A stretch of DNA of 64,000 bases from contig NZ_JAHESD010000012.1 of assembly GCF_018598585.1 (NCBI RefSeq), forward strand, positions 1 to 64,000, in the 5' to 3' direction. A program made the translations under genes and the position numbers. This document shows positions 27,889 to 36,442 of the stretch, piece by piece; position 1 is the stretch's first letter, and the number at the start of each line of letters is the position of its first letter. This DNA comes from Chryseosolibacter indicum. Its GTDB lineage: Bacteria > Bacteroidota > Bacteroidia > Cytophagales > Cyclobacteriaceae. The notes beneath the pieces are model-generated. The model was not told the origin of the DNA and made no database searches. It saw nothing but the letters and a program-made list of their open reading frames with translations.

Positions 27889-27906
27889 AATTATTGTTAT
27901 AAGGAT

Positions 27907-28233
27907 ATGATAAGTGTAACTGACAAAGCAAAACAGCGGATTGTTGAATTAAGAAAGGAAGAAAACCATTCTGATAACCACAACATCAGGGTTTCTGTAA
28001 AAGGTGGTGGTTGTTCTGGTTTAATGTATGATCTCGGTTTTGACGATAAGATCAATCCTGCTGACCAGGTATTTGAAGACAAAGGTGTTAAAATACTGGT
28101 GGATAAGAAGAGCTTACTTTACCTATTGGGAACAACGCTTGATTTTTCAGATGGTTTGAATGGAAAAGGTTTTCAGTTTATCAATCCGAATGCAACAAGA
28201 ACATGTGGTTGCGGTGAAAGTTTTTCAGTTTAA
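27907..28233 (+). CDS. A-type iron-sulfur carrier (IscA/SufA/HesB family)
   Basis: The 108-residue protein carries the three conserved cysteines of the family: Cys36 in GGGCSGL and Cys100 and Cys102 in TCGCGESF. A-type carriers pass iron-sulfur clusters to apoproteins. It follows the hypothetical gene at 27478 by 18 bases. There is no isc or suf cluster in the window, so whether it serves SUF or another system cannot be told. Confidence 0.95.
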   Translation: MISVTDKAKQRIVELRKEENHSDNHNIRVSVKGGGCSGLMYDLGFDDKINPADQVFEDKGVKILVDKKSLLYLLGTTLDFSDGLNGKGFQFINPNATRTCGCGESFSV

Positions 28234-28263
28234 CACGAAGATAGAGAGATAAGACTAGTTTAT

Positions 28264-28290
28264 AAAGGCACCTGCAAAGGTGCCTTTTAT
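28264..28290. terminator. Bidirectional terminator between iscA-like and Uma2 genes
   Basis: A perfect 9-bp stem (AAAGGCACC / GGTGCCTTT) closes a six-base loop and has T-rich sequence to its right. It lies between convergent genes, touching the Uma2 stop codon, and can serve both. Confidence 0.88.
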
Positions 28291-28868
28291 TTTAATAGGG
28301 TAAGATCCAATACAAAGCCATCTACGGGACCTTCGCCTAACACTTTCTGATCAAACCCTTCAATTTTTATTTCCTCTTTAACATCTGGTTTAAACACATA
28401 TACAATCTCTTCAACAGGATCGATCAACCATCCTAACAAGGCGCCATTTTTTAGCCATGCTTTCATCTTCGCTTTAAGGTCGGGCAAATGATCAGTCTTA
28501 GATTTTACCTCTATTATAAATTCAGGACATATGGGAGCAAATCTATTTTTCTCATCCTCTGATAAGTTGTGCCACTTATCCTTACTCACCCAAGAAGCGT
28601 CTGGGGAGTAAACTGAATTATCGGGTAGTGTAAAACCTGTAGAAGAATCAAACACCTCACCTGCTTTTTGTTGAATATTCCAATTAGAAAGCTGCCTTAA
28701 AATTTCAGTGTTGTATTTTCCTGTTAGAGAGGTTGTAGGAGACATAATTATTATCTGTTGGCTGCTATTTCTTTCAATACGCAATTGCGGATTTTCTGAA
28801 CAAAATCTGAAGAACTCCTCATCCGTCATGCTGCCGGTAACACTGTCTTTTAATACAAATACATCCAT
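28287..28868 (-). CDS. Uma2 family (DUF820) predicted endonuclease
   Basis: From the ATG at 28868 the protein has 193 residues; a TTG two codons earlier is the longest option. It shows the PD-(D/E)xK core of Uma2: the first acidic site in YSPDASWV and the second in PEFIIEVKS, followed by LKAKMKAWLKNGALLGWLIDP. Such proteins are common, often in multiple copies in cyanobacteria and some Bacteroidota, and their role is unproven. It stands alone and is not linked to a defence system here. Confidence 0.9.
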   Translation of the reverse strand: MDVFVLKDSVTGSMTDEEFFRFCSENPQLRIERNSSQQIIIMSPTTSLTGKYNTEILRQLSNWNIQQKAGEVFDSSTGFTLPDNSVYSPDASWVSKDKWHNLSEDEKNRFAPICPEFIIEVKSKTDHLPDLKAKMKAWLKNGALLGWLIDPVEEIVYVFKPDVKEEIKIEGFDQKVLGEGPVDGFVLDLTLLK

Positions 28869-28914
28869 AATCAATCAGCTTTGTATAAAATTACGAATTT
28901 CGATTTGATTTTGT

Positions 28915-29328
28915 TCAGATTGTGGCAATACACTTCATCTCTATGGCAATAGGCGTTGGTAGTGCATTAACTTCTACTGTTGTACGGCAGGGTTGGTTTT
29001 CCTTGAAGTACTCTGCGTAAATTTTATTGTATACAGGGAAATCGTTTTTCATGTTAGTTAGAAATACCGTTACATCGACAAGGTTCTCCCAACGCGATCC
29101 TGAAGCTTCAAGAATATGTCGCACATTTTGAAAAACACTATGACATTGCTCTTCAATGTTGTAAGAAGTAATGTTCCCTTCTTCATCCAATGTTACTCCA
29201 GGAATTTCTTTAGAGCCACGCTTACGTGGACCAACTCCCGATAGGAAAAGAAGATTGCCCACCTTTCTTGCATGGGGGTAAAGCCCTACTGGCTCAGGCG
29301 CTTTATCAGCATTTATTCTGTCTTCCAT
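28915..29328 (-). CDS. RidA family protein (2-aminomuconate deaminase-like)
   Basis: The 137-residue protein has the Rid fold, with FLSGVGPRK near 30, VDVTVFLTNMKNDF near 85 and the active-site arginine in QPCRTTVEVNALPTPIAIEM near 110-130. The GPRKRG stretch resembles the 2-aminomuconate deaminase subgroup more than the classic RidA that hydrolyses 2-aminoacrylate. No kynurenine-pathway genes are adjacent, so the substrate is open. It follows the DUF4198 gene by 3 bases. Confidence 0.88.
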   Translation of the reverse strand: MEDRINADKAPEPVGLYPHARKVGNLLFLSGVGPRKRGSKEIPGVTLDEEGNITSYNIEEQCHSVFQNVRHILEASGSRWENLVDVTVFLTNMKNDFPVYNKIYAEYFKENQPCRTTVEVNALPTPIAIEMKCIATI

Positions 29329-29331
29329 ATT

Positions 29332-30126
29332 TTATTTTACTCCAAAAACTAAACTACCCCAATAACTTTCCCAGTCTGCCTTTGGATCTTTTGAAGGTTC
29401 TATAACAACTACACTAACCATCCAGGCACCGGGATTAGTAATTCTTGCTTCAATTGTACCGTCTTGTTGAGAATAAATGTTTTGCACCGTTGTGCGATTG
29501 TTATACCTGTTCCATACCCTAACCTTTGCACCAAATAATGGTCTGTCTTTAAAAAGTATTTTATAGGATATGGGAGAACCCACTTTAAGATTGTAAGGAT
29601 TTTGCAACGGAATAATCTCAATTGGAAGTCCAACCACTTTGGCATACGTATCATCTCGCCTTTCGCCGACCTGAACGAGAAGTTTGCTGTAACGCGAGTA
29701 GAACTCCCTGGCACTATCTTCTAAAAGATTATTTTTCTCCCTGTGATAATACGCATCATCCAAACCGTCTTCCTGGAGATAGCTATTAAATTTCTCGCCC
29801 TCAAGAACACTGAATGCTTTGTTGCTTTGCATTACAATCATAGCCGTTCCTTCAACCAATGGCGATTCTTCTAATACACCATGCTCACCTGGTGTAACCT
29901 GTTTAAGTACATTCTTTACCTTGTTATTCTGATGAATCTCTAACCTATCAATTCTGTGTCTGGCTAAATTCCATGGCTCACCCATGAAGTTCTCTCCTAC
30001 TCTAAACGCTACTTTAAGTTGGTCGCCAGGTGAATAAAAGAACCTCTCTGGCTGCAGCCAGAATTCGTGACCGCTAGCCACCGAGGCTACAACAAACAAA
30101 CAAATCAATAGGGATAACTTCTTCAT
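29332..30126 (-). CDS. Exported DUF4198 domain protein
   Basis: The 264-residue protein has a signal peptide ending near ASVASG, then HEFWLQPERFFYSPGDQL, a typical DUF4198 start whose His may bind metal, and a C-terminal immunoglobulin-like part. DUF4198 proteins are periplasmic and often linked to nickel or cobalt uptake, but no transporter is nearby. Its start codon overlaps the aminopeptidase stop (TAATG), which implies translational coupling. Confidence 0.82.
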   Translation of the reverse strand: MKKLSLLICLFVVASVASGHEFWLQPERFFYSPGDQLKVAFRVGENFMGEPWNLARHRIDRLEIHQNNKVKNVLKQVTPGEHGVLEESPLVEGTAMIVMQSNKAFSVLEGEKFNSYLQEDGLDDAYYHREKNNLLEDSAREFYSRYSKLLVQVGERRDDTYAKVVGLPIEIIPLQNPYNLKVGSPISYKILFKDRPLFGAKVRVWNRYNNRTTVQNIYSQQDGTIEARITNPGAWMVSVVVIEPSKDPKADWESYWGSLVFGVK

Positions 30127-31424
30127 TATTTAGAATTCATGATCTCTTCGATTTCCTCAACTTCAATTGGAATATTCTTCATCAGATCATGCACACCATT
30201 TTCAGTTATTACTACGTTGTTTTCTATTCTCACGCCAAGGCCTTCTTCTTTAATGTAAATTCCAGGCTCTATTGTCCATACCATTCCGGCTTTCATTTTC
30301 TGATACATGCTTCCTACATCGTGTACATCAAGACCAAGCATGTGGGATGTTCCGTGCATGTAATACTTAAAGAACAAAGGCTTATCAGGATTCTGCTTTT
30401 TTATATCTTCTCTGTCAAGGAGTTTCAAGTTAACTAGCTCTGCTTCTATTAACTTTTGAATCTCCTTGTGATAATCGTAATAAATTACCCCTGGTTTTAA
30501 CATCTGCATCGCTGCACGATGTACTCGCAACACAGCATTATATACATCTTTTTGCCGTTGTGTAAATCTACCGTTTACTGGTATGGTACGCGTGAGGTCT
30601 GCGTTATAGTTTGCAAACTCCGCACCTACATCCAACAAAAGGACGTCGCCATCTTTACATTCTTTTTTATTTTCAATGTAATGGAGAACACATGAGTCGC
30701 TACCTGAAGCAATGATAGGTTCATAAGCAAAACCACGCGATCCATTTCTTAAAAATTCATGAGCATACTCTGCTTCGATTTCGTATTCTTTTACACCGGG
30801 CTTTACAAATTTCAAAACTCTTCTAAATGCCTTTTCAGTAATGTCACATGCTTTCTGCATGAGATCTATTTCAAACTGAGATTTAACACTTCTGAGATCA
30901 TGTAAGATGGGCGCCAGTCTTTCGTACTTATGAAGCGGATATTTTTGCTGGCAGAATTTAATGAACCTGGCATCTCGGCTTTCTACGGAAGGATCAGCAC
31001 GGTAGTGGTCATTTGTGTTCAGGTATACGTGCTCTACGTTACCCATTACCATCATGGTATTAAATAGCTTAGGGAATTCTGACAGCCATAATACGGTTTC
31101 AATTCCTGTGGCTGCGCGTGCCTCTTCTTTGGTTAGTTTATGTCCTTCCCAGGTTGCGATATGTTCATTTGTTTCGCGAAGGAAGAGCACTTCGTGGTAT
31201 TTCTTTTCAGGAAAATCGGGACAAAGAACAAGGATAGTTTCCTCCTGGTCGACCCCTGAAAGATAGAAGAGGTCAGAATTTTGGCGGAAGCGCATGGTGC
31301 CATCAGAATTGGTGGGCATTACGTCATTGGCGTTAAGAACGACAACTGAGTTTGACTTCAGCTTACCTACTAAGTTTTTGCGGTTGTTTACAAATAGATC
31401 CTTATTAATTTTTCCGTATCGCAT
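30126..31424 (-). CDS. Aminopeptidase P (Xaa-Pro aminopeptidase, M24B)
   Basis: From the ATG at 31424 the protein has 432 residues, the usual size for aminopeptidase P. It has an N-terminal domain (VLNANDVMPTNSDGTMRFRQNSDLFYLSG) and a pita-bread catalytic domain with metal ligands in LLLDVGAEFANYNADLTRT, HGTSHMLGLDVHD, IEPGIYI and VRIENN. The frame stays open 89 codons further up, but that part lacks family sequence and overlaps the nitrilase promoter region. A good promoter precedes the chosen start. Confidence 0.92.
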   Translation of the reverse strand: MRYGKINKDLFVNNRKNLVGKLKSNSVVVLNANDVMPTNSDGTMRFRQNSDLFYLSGVDQEETILVLCPDFPEKKYHEVLFLRETNEHIATWEGHKLTKEEARAATGIETVLWLSEFPKLFNTMMVMGNVEHVYLNTNDHYRADPSVESRDARFIKFCQQKYPLHKYERLAPILHDLRSVKSQFEIDLMQKACDITEKAFRRVLKFVKPGVKEYEIEAEYAHEFLRNGSRGFAYEPIIASGSDSCVLHYIENKKECKDGDVLLLDVGAEFANYNADLTRTIPVNGRFTQRQKDVYNAVLRVHRAAMQMLKPGVIYYDYHKEIQKLIEAELVNLKLLDREDIKKQNPDKPLFFKYYMHGTSHMLGLDVHDVGSMYQKMKAGMVWTIEPGIYIKEEGLGVRIENNVVITENGVHDLMKNIPIEVEEIEEIMNSK

Positions 31425-31442
31425 AAGTCTGTTTAAAGTCCT

Positions 31443-31471
31443 CAAAAATAAAGATTTTGTACCTTCATCAA
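31443..31471 (-). promoter_or_regulatory. Promoter of the aminopeptidase P-DUF4198-RidA operon
   Basis: On the minus strand TTG (31469-31471) and TATTTTTG (31443-31450) are 18 bases apart, a good Bacteroidota -33/-7 pair. The -7 box ends 19 bases before the chosen start at 31424, so it also supports that start over the longer frame. Confidence 0.6.
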
Positions 31472-31511
31472 CTATCGCTAATGTTAAACTGTTAAGTTTC
31501 AAAGAAAAGGT

Positions 31512-32462
31512 ATGGATAATATAAAGATCAGCACGGTACAATTTGAAAACAGAAGTGATGACAAAGCTTATAATTTGGCCATTATCAGAGAATATGCTGC
31601 GAAGGCCTCGGAGCAAGGAGCGCATGCGGTGGCTTTCCATGAATGTTCTATAACCGGTTATACTTTTGCCCGACATCTTACAAAGGAGCAAATGCTGGAA
31701 CTGTCTGAATTTATTCCTGAAGGAGAAAGCATACGAGCGCTTCAGAAAATAGCTGCTACTTACAATATTGTTGTTCTGGCCGGTCTATTCGAAAAAGATA
31801 GGGAGGATAAAATTTATAAGGCTTATGTATGTGTTGGCAAAGATGGACTGATTGCCAATCACAGAAAAATCCATCCGTTTATTAATCCTCACATTACCCC
31901 GGGAAATAAGTATACAGTATTTGAAATTAATGGGTGGAAATGCGGCATCCTGATCTGTTACGACAATAATATTATAGAAAATGTAAGGGCTACCCGACTG
32001 CTCGGAGCGGAGGTTATCTTTATGCCTCATGTAACAATGTGTACGCCTTCTACAAGACCAGGAGCAGGCTTTGTAGATCCGAAACTATGGTATAACCGCG
32101 TTAATGATCCTACGTCACTTAGAGTTGAATTTGACGGACTAAAAGGAAGAGCATGGCTTATGAAATGGCTGCCAGCAAGAGCTTATGATAATGCTATTTA
32201 TGTAGTCTTCTCAAATCCTATTGGAATGGATGATGATCAGTTAAAGAATGGTTGTTCAATGATAGTTGATCCGTTCGGAGATGTTATTGCTGAATGTCGG
32301 GCACTTGATAACGACATGGTTTCAGCAACGTTAACAAAAGAAAAACTTATACAGGCAGGAGGAAACAGGTATATAAAAGCAAGACGCCCTGAGCTATACG
32401 GATCCATATTAGGACAATCGCATAACTCAGAGCAGAAAGTTGTCTGGATGAAAAACCCTTAA
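31512..32462 (+). CDS. Nitrilase/carbon-nitrogen hydrolase family protein
   Basis: The 316-residue enzyme has the catalytic triad Glu44 (HECSITGY), Lys119 (HRKIHPF) and Cys149 (GILICYDN). This fold hydrolyses amides or N-carbamoyl compounds, as in N-carbamoylputrescine amidase or omega-amidase. The substrate is not clear from motifs. It is divergent from aminopeptidase P and its stop overlaps the convergent DUF4199 gene by 4 bases. Confidence 0.9.
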   Translation: MDNIKISTVQFENRSDDKAYNLAIIREYAAKASEQGAHAVAFHECSITGYTFARHLTKEQMLELSEFIPEGESIRALQKIAATYNIVVLAGLFEKDREDKIYKAYVCVGKDGLIANHRKIHPFINPHITPGNKYTVFEINGWKCGILICYDNNIIENVRATRLLGAEVIFMPHVTMCTPSTRPGAGFVDPKLWYNRVNDPTSLRVEFDGLKGRAWLMKWLPARAYDNAIYVVFSNPIGMDDDQLKNGCSMIVDPFGDVIAECRALDNDMVSATLTKEKLIQAGGNRYIKARRPELYGSILGQSHNSEQKVVWMKNP

Positions 32463-32980
32463 GTTCTTTGTGGCATTTGATGGCCTCTCATAGGCTCTAC
32501 TTTTTCCGGCAGTTTATCAGCCACTCTGTCTACAGCAGGAGTATCTGTTGCTAAGAAGTTAGCAAAGAGATAAACCAACAATGCATTTGAAAATACTCCC
32601 TCAAAGAACACTGCTGCTGAAGCAATGTATGGATCGAGATAGTAGCCTAATGGTTGGTTCTCTGCAAGAGAGCTCATCAGGTTTTTATCAAGGTTCAAAT
32701 ACACGAACAGAAAGACAGTAAACGTAGCAACGCCTACAAGAACTGTTGAACATCCTATAACTAATGCATTGAAATAATCAAGCTTACCATTGTGTGTACG
32801 CTTAAATTGTTTCAGCGCAAAGTAAACGCCTGCCATCACAATAGCCAGGTTTAGAAATCGCAGGGCAATTACATTAACCAAACCAGCTGCATACATTATA
32901 AAGAAATAAACAATAAGACCCAGAGCGATTATCGTTCCGTAGATCTCGGGTATTCTAGTCGCACGATTCCAAATATTCAT
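32459..32980 (-). CDS. DUF4199 family membrane protein, copy 2
   Basis: The 173-residue protein has about four membrane segments (about 14-33, 38-57, 74-98 and 118-143) and the conserved loop KQFKRTHNGKLDYFNALVIG after helix 2, which marks DUF4199. It is similar to the protein at 33074-33535 throughout, so it is a tandem duplicate with a longer proline-containing tail. A terminator separates the two genes. Function unknown. Confidence 0.85.
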   Translation of the reverse strand: MNIWNRATRIPEIYGTIIALGLIVYFFIMYAAGLVNVIALRFLNLAIVMAGVYFALKQFKRTHNGKLDYFNALVIGCSTVLVGVATFTVFLFVYLNLDKNLMSSLAENQPLGYYLDPYIASAAVFFEGVFSNALLVYLFANFLATDTPAVDRVADKLPEKVEPMRGHQMPQRT

Positions 32981-33007
32981 AACCCAATTATTTTTTCCCC
33001 TTATTTC

Positions 33008-33047
33008 AAAAAAAGTATGCCATCCGAAATAAATCAGATGGCATACT
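33008..33047 (-). terminator. Terminator between the two DUF4199 genes
   Basis: The 11-bp stem AGTATGCCATC / GATGGCATACT closes a 12-base loop. On the minus strand it is followed by seven T. It follows the DUF4199 gene at 33074-33535 and would let the second copy be expressed separately. Confidence 0.85.
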
Positions 33048-33073
33048 GGATTTGGGCAAGTGTATTTCTTTGT

Positions 33074-33535
33074 TTATCCCTGAGGAACGTTTACTTCATC
33101 GGTATGAACGTAGTTAATCAAAATGAATGTAACCAGCAGACCTGAGAACAAGCCTTCAAGCGCTACAATGAAGGATACCATATATGGATTCAGGTATCTG
33201 CCCATTGGCTCATTTACACGAATAGATTCCATGAGACTTGCATCTAACTGGACATAGGCAAAAAGGAATAGCGCGAATATCAAACTTCCTATTGCGCCAG
33301 TAGCTACTCCGGTAATAAGTGCCCTAAAATAATTTAGCCGATCTTCATGAGTCTTCTTAAACCTCTTCAGGGCAGCATAAACACCCGCAACAAGAATTAA
33401 AAGGTTTAACAAGCGAAGCTCGACCTGATGAGACAACCCTATCATTTGCATGACAAGAAAGTAGAAGATCAAACCAATGGCGATTCTTACGCCATAACTT
33501 TCGGGAATGCGTTCTGGATCATTAAAGTAGTTCAT
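33074..33535 (-). CDS. DUF4199 family membrane protein, copy 1
   Basis: The 153-residue protein has four predicted membrane segments and the loop KRFKKTHEDRLNYFRALITG, nearly the same as in its neighbour at 32459-32980. Both begin with a short polar stretch and PE-YG before helix 1. DUF4199 proteins are small inner-membrane proteins common in Bacteroidota with no assigned role. It is transcribed first and ends at a strong terminator. Confidence 0.86.
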   Translation of the reverse strand: MNYFNDPERIPESYGVRIAIGLIFYFLVMQMIGLSHQVELRLLNLLILVAGVYAALKRFKKTHEDRLNYFRALITGVATGAIGSLIFALFLFAYVQLDASLMESIRVNEPMGRYLNPYMVSFIVALEGLFSGLLVTFILINYVHTDEVNVPQG

Positions 33536-33620
33536 AGGAATGGGATAAGTAGTACTCTAATATTGGAAATTCCGGCGGCATTTCAAACGTTTTCCGTAAC
33601 TAAGTTGTAATGATTCTTGG

Positions 33621-33651
33621 TTGAGCCGAAGATACACGCAGATTACTTTTG
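33621..33651 (+). promoter_or_regulatory. Possible promoter upstream of the 95-residue protein gene
   Basis: TTG at 33621-33623 and TACTTTTG at 33644-33651 are 20 bases apart, a good -33/-7 pair. The implied leader to the ATG at 33786 is about 130 bases, which is long, so it could alternatively belong to an unseen RNA. Confidence 0.4.
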
Positions 33652-33785
33652 TTTGAAGCTTTAATATTTAAAGGATTTGGCTTAAAGTGTTACTTAAAAA
33701 CTCAAATAATTTTAGATTTATTGAGTTCATTACAAAACGATATTAACAATTAGGTTTATTTGACTTCCGATAGAAAATAAATGTT

Positions 33786-34073
33786 ATGACATATTCTGAA
33801 TTTACCTCATCACTAAAGGAAAGCATGCCCCCAGAAGGTTTATCTGATGTATTAAAAGCACTATGGTATGATGGGAAGGAAGATTGGAATGCATCTCATG
33901 ACATTGCACAGGATATTCATACACGGGAAGGCTCGTTGATACATGCCTACCTTCATCGAAAAGAAGGTGACTTGGGAAATGCATCGTATTGGTACAGCCG
34001 CGCGGGTAAACCTGTTTGCAAGATATCCTTACAGGAAGAATGGGAACAGCTTGTCAAAGAGTTTTTAAAATAA
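33786..34073 (+). CDS. Conserved hypothetical small protein
   Basis: The 95-residue soluble protein begins MTYSEFTSSLKESMPPEGLS and contains LKALWYDGKEDWNASHDIAQDI and a run with AYLHRKEGDLGNASYWYSRAGKP. That last pattern (helix, glycine turn, WYxRAG) is seen in small conserved proteins across several phyla; it looks TPR-like. Function unknown. A terminator follows directly. Confidence 0.8.
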   Translation: MTYSEFTSSLKESMPPEGLSDVLKALWYDGKEDWNASHDIAQDIHTREGSLIHAYLHRKEGDLGNASYWYSRAGKPVCKISLQEEWEQLVKEFLK

Positions 34074-34108
34074 GGTGAAAAGCCCTTCTGGCTTTTCACC
34101 CATTCTTT
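34074..34108. terminator. Bidirectional terminator between the 95-residue gene and the GH3 gene
   Basis: A perfect 11-bp stem (GGTGAAAAGCC / GGCTTTTCACC) with a CTTCT loop begins right after the stop at 34073. It ends the glycan operon on the minus strand and the small gene on the plus strand. Confidence 0.88.
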
Positions 34109-34118
34109 TGTTAAGTTT

Positions 34119-36416
34119 CTATTTTAAGTTAAAATCAGCGTGCTTTACATCCCTAGAATTGCCACCAACAAAAACTGTAAACTTTCCTGGTTCCGATCCG
34201 AAAGACATATCTTTTCTGTAAAAGGATAAATCGCTATTGGTAAGTGTAAAAGTGACATCTCTAGACTCCCCAGCTTTTAGTAATATTTTCTGAAAGCCTT
34301 TCAGTTCTTTTACAGGTCTAGTAACACTTCCTGAAATGTCTCTTACATACAATTGAACTACTTCCTCCCCATCTACACTGCCTTTGTTAGTCACAGTGCA
34401 TGTTACTGTAAGTTTATCAGACGTTGATATCTCTGAACTGTTAAGCTTGGGCTCGCTATATTCAAATGTTGTATAGCTAAGACCAAAACCAAAAGGATAA
34501 AGCGGATCATTTGGTACATCAAGGTAACGAGACTTGTACTTATCGAGCATTTCTCCTCCATAAGGACGCCCTGTGTTTTTCATGCTGTAGTAAATAGGAA
34601 CCTGACCTACTTCACGAGGGAACGTAGCTGTAATCTTTCCTGAGGGGTTGTAAGCACCAAAAAGTACATCTGCTATTGCATTACCTGCCTCTGTTCCGGC
34701 AAACCATGTTTCAAGTATTGCATCTGCATTTTCATCTTCCCATGAAATAGCCAAAGGTCTTCCGCTCATCAGAACAATTACAAGAGGCTTACCTGTTTGT
34801 TTCAACGCCTTTAAAAGATCGAGTTGTTTACCCGGAATATTAAGTTCTGCACGGCTTGCAGCTTCACCTGTCATACCTTGCGACTCTCCTACAACAGCAA
34901 CAACAACATCAGAACCTTTGGCTACGTCAACAGCCTCCTGTATCATTTGCTCAGAAGATCTTGTATCTATATCAAGATCTCCCCCGTGCGCATTTAAGCG
35001 TTTAACAAGCACCTCGTCATCAGTGATGTTTGCGCCTTTAGCATAATTTATTTTCACTGAATTACCTACTGCGTTTCGAATACCTTGCTCAACACTCACT
35101 GCCTTCTTCCAATCACCGGCGCCACTCCAGTTTCCAATCATATCCCGCTGACTCTTTGCTAAAGGACCGACCAAAGCAATTGAGCCCGTCTTTTTTAATG
35201 GTAATGCGTTGTTCGTGTTCTTTAACAACACCATGCTTCTGCGCGCAATATCTCTCGCTGCATCGCGGTATTCTTTCTTCATCAATGTTTGAGAAGCACG
35301 TTGATTATCAACATAACGATAAGGGTCATCAAAAAGTCCTAATTTAAACTTTGCTTCAAGCACTCTTTTACACGCATCATTTATTTGTGACTCTGTTACC
35401 TTACCCTCTTTAACTAATTGCGGCAAATTATTAAGGAATACCTCTCCTACCATATCCATATCGTTACCTGCCTTTAATGCAAGCTCGGCGGCCTCTTTCT
35501 CATCTGCGGCAATACCATGCGGCACCAGTTCATTTAAAGCTGTGTAGTCTGTTGCAACCAAACCTGTGAAGCCCCATTGCTTTCTCAATACATCGGTTAA
35601 CAACCATTGATTTGCTGCTGCAGGAATACCGTTAATGTCATTGAACGATGACATCACAGAACCAGAACCTGCATCAATAGCTGCCTTATAGGGAACAAGA
35701 TACTCCTGACGCATGGTGCGTTCACTCATGTCTACTGTGTGGTAATCACGGCCAGCCTGTGCGGCACCATACAACGCGAAGTGCTTTACACAAGCCATTA
35801 CGGTATTGGCGAGCGTAAGATCATTACCCTGATATCCTCTAACCATTGCTTCTGCCACACGGGCACCATAAAAAGGATCTTCGCCAGCACTTTCTGCGAT
35901 GCGGCCCCAACGCGGATCGCGTGATATATCTACCATTGGAGAATAAACCCAGTTCAAACCATCAGCGCTTGCTTCATCGCCAGCAATGCGTGCGCTTCTT
36001 TCAATGGCCTGAAGATCCCAGCTAGCAGAAAGCCCCAATGGAATTGGAAAGATTGTTCTATGTCCATGGATGACATCATAGCCAAATAACAAAGGGATTT
36101 TTAGTCGTGTTTTTTCAACCGCCATTTGTTGAAGTTTTCTAACAGCAACAGGAGTAAATGTATTAAACACACCTCCTACAAGTCCTTTTTGAATTTTCTC
36201 CTCTACATTCTTGCTTACGATAGGCCCTGTTACATCAAACCCAACAGAGACAAGATTAAGCTGTCCAATCTTTTCTTCTAGTGTCATCTGGCCCATCAAC
36301 TGATTGACAAATGTGTTCATGTCCTTAGGCTGAGCTGGCGCAGCGCCTTTCTTCTTTTGAGCAAAAGAAGTACAGAATGAAATAAGTATGATAAAAATGA
36401 TTAAAGTTTGTTTCAT
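34119..36416 (-). CDS. bglX: Glycoside hydrolase family 3 beta-glucosidase (BglX-like)
   Basis: The 765-residue enzyme has a signal peptide ending near CTSFAQ, a GH3 N-terminal barrel with the nucleophile aspartate in GLVATDY, a GH3 C-terminal domain with VVAVVGESQGMTGEAASRAEL, and a fibronectin III-like tail (GEEVVQLYVRDI). It splits glucose from the non-reducing end of beta-glucosides in the periplasm. It is last in an operon with a GH144-like enzyme. In characterised beta-1,2-glucan loci a GH3 enzyme finishes sophoro-oligosaccharides, which is the role inferred here. Confidence 0.94.
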   Translation of the reverse strand: MKQTLIIFIILISFCTSFAQKKKGAAPAQPKDMNTFVNQLMGQMTLEEKIGQLNLVSVGFDVTGPIVSKNVEEKIQKGLVGGVFNTFTPVAVRKLQQMAVEKTRLKIPLLFGYDVIHGHRTIFPIPLGLSASWDLQAIERSARIAGDEASADGLNWVYSPMVDISRDPRWGRIAESAGEDPFYGARVAEAMVRGYQGNDLTLANTVMACVKHFALYGAAQAGRDYHTVDMSERTMRQEYLVPYKAAIDAGSGSVMSSFNDINGIPAAANQWLLTDVLRKQWGFTGLVATDYTALNELVPHGIAADEKEAAELALKAGNDMDMVGEVFLNNLPQLVKEGKVTESQINDACKRVLEAKFKLGLFDDPYRYVDNQRASQTLMKKEYRDAARDIARRSMVLLKNTNNALPLKKTGSIALVGPLAKSQRDMIGNWSGAGDWKKAVSVEQGIRNAVGNSVKINYAKGANITDDEVLVKRLNAHGGDLDIDTRSSEQMIQEAVDVAKGSDVVVAVVGESQGMTGEAASRAELNIPGKQLDLLKALKQTGKPLVIVLMSGRPLAISWEDENADAILETWFAGTEAGNAIADVLFGAYNPSGKITATFPREVGQVPIYYSMKNTGRPYGGEMLDKYKSRYLDVPNDPLYPFGFGLSYTTFEYSEPKLNSSEISTSDKLTVTCTVTNKGSVDGEEVVQLYVRDISGSVTRPVKELKGFQKILLKAGESRDVTFTLTNSDLSFYRKDMSFGSEPGKFTVFVGGNSRDVKHADFNLK

Positions 36417-36442
36417 ACGATTAGTTTATAATTCTCCTGTTA

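Noticed and set aside
28287-28868. Uma2 protein as part of a defence island
   Set aside because: Neighbours are metabolic genes with no restriction, toxin or CRISPR component, and base composition is ordinary.
31425-31691. 89-codon N-terminal extension of aminopeptidase P
   Set aside because: The extension has no family sequence, covers a good promoter and reaches into the divergent nitrilase gene.
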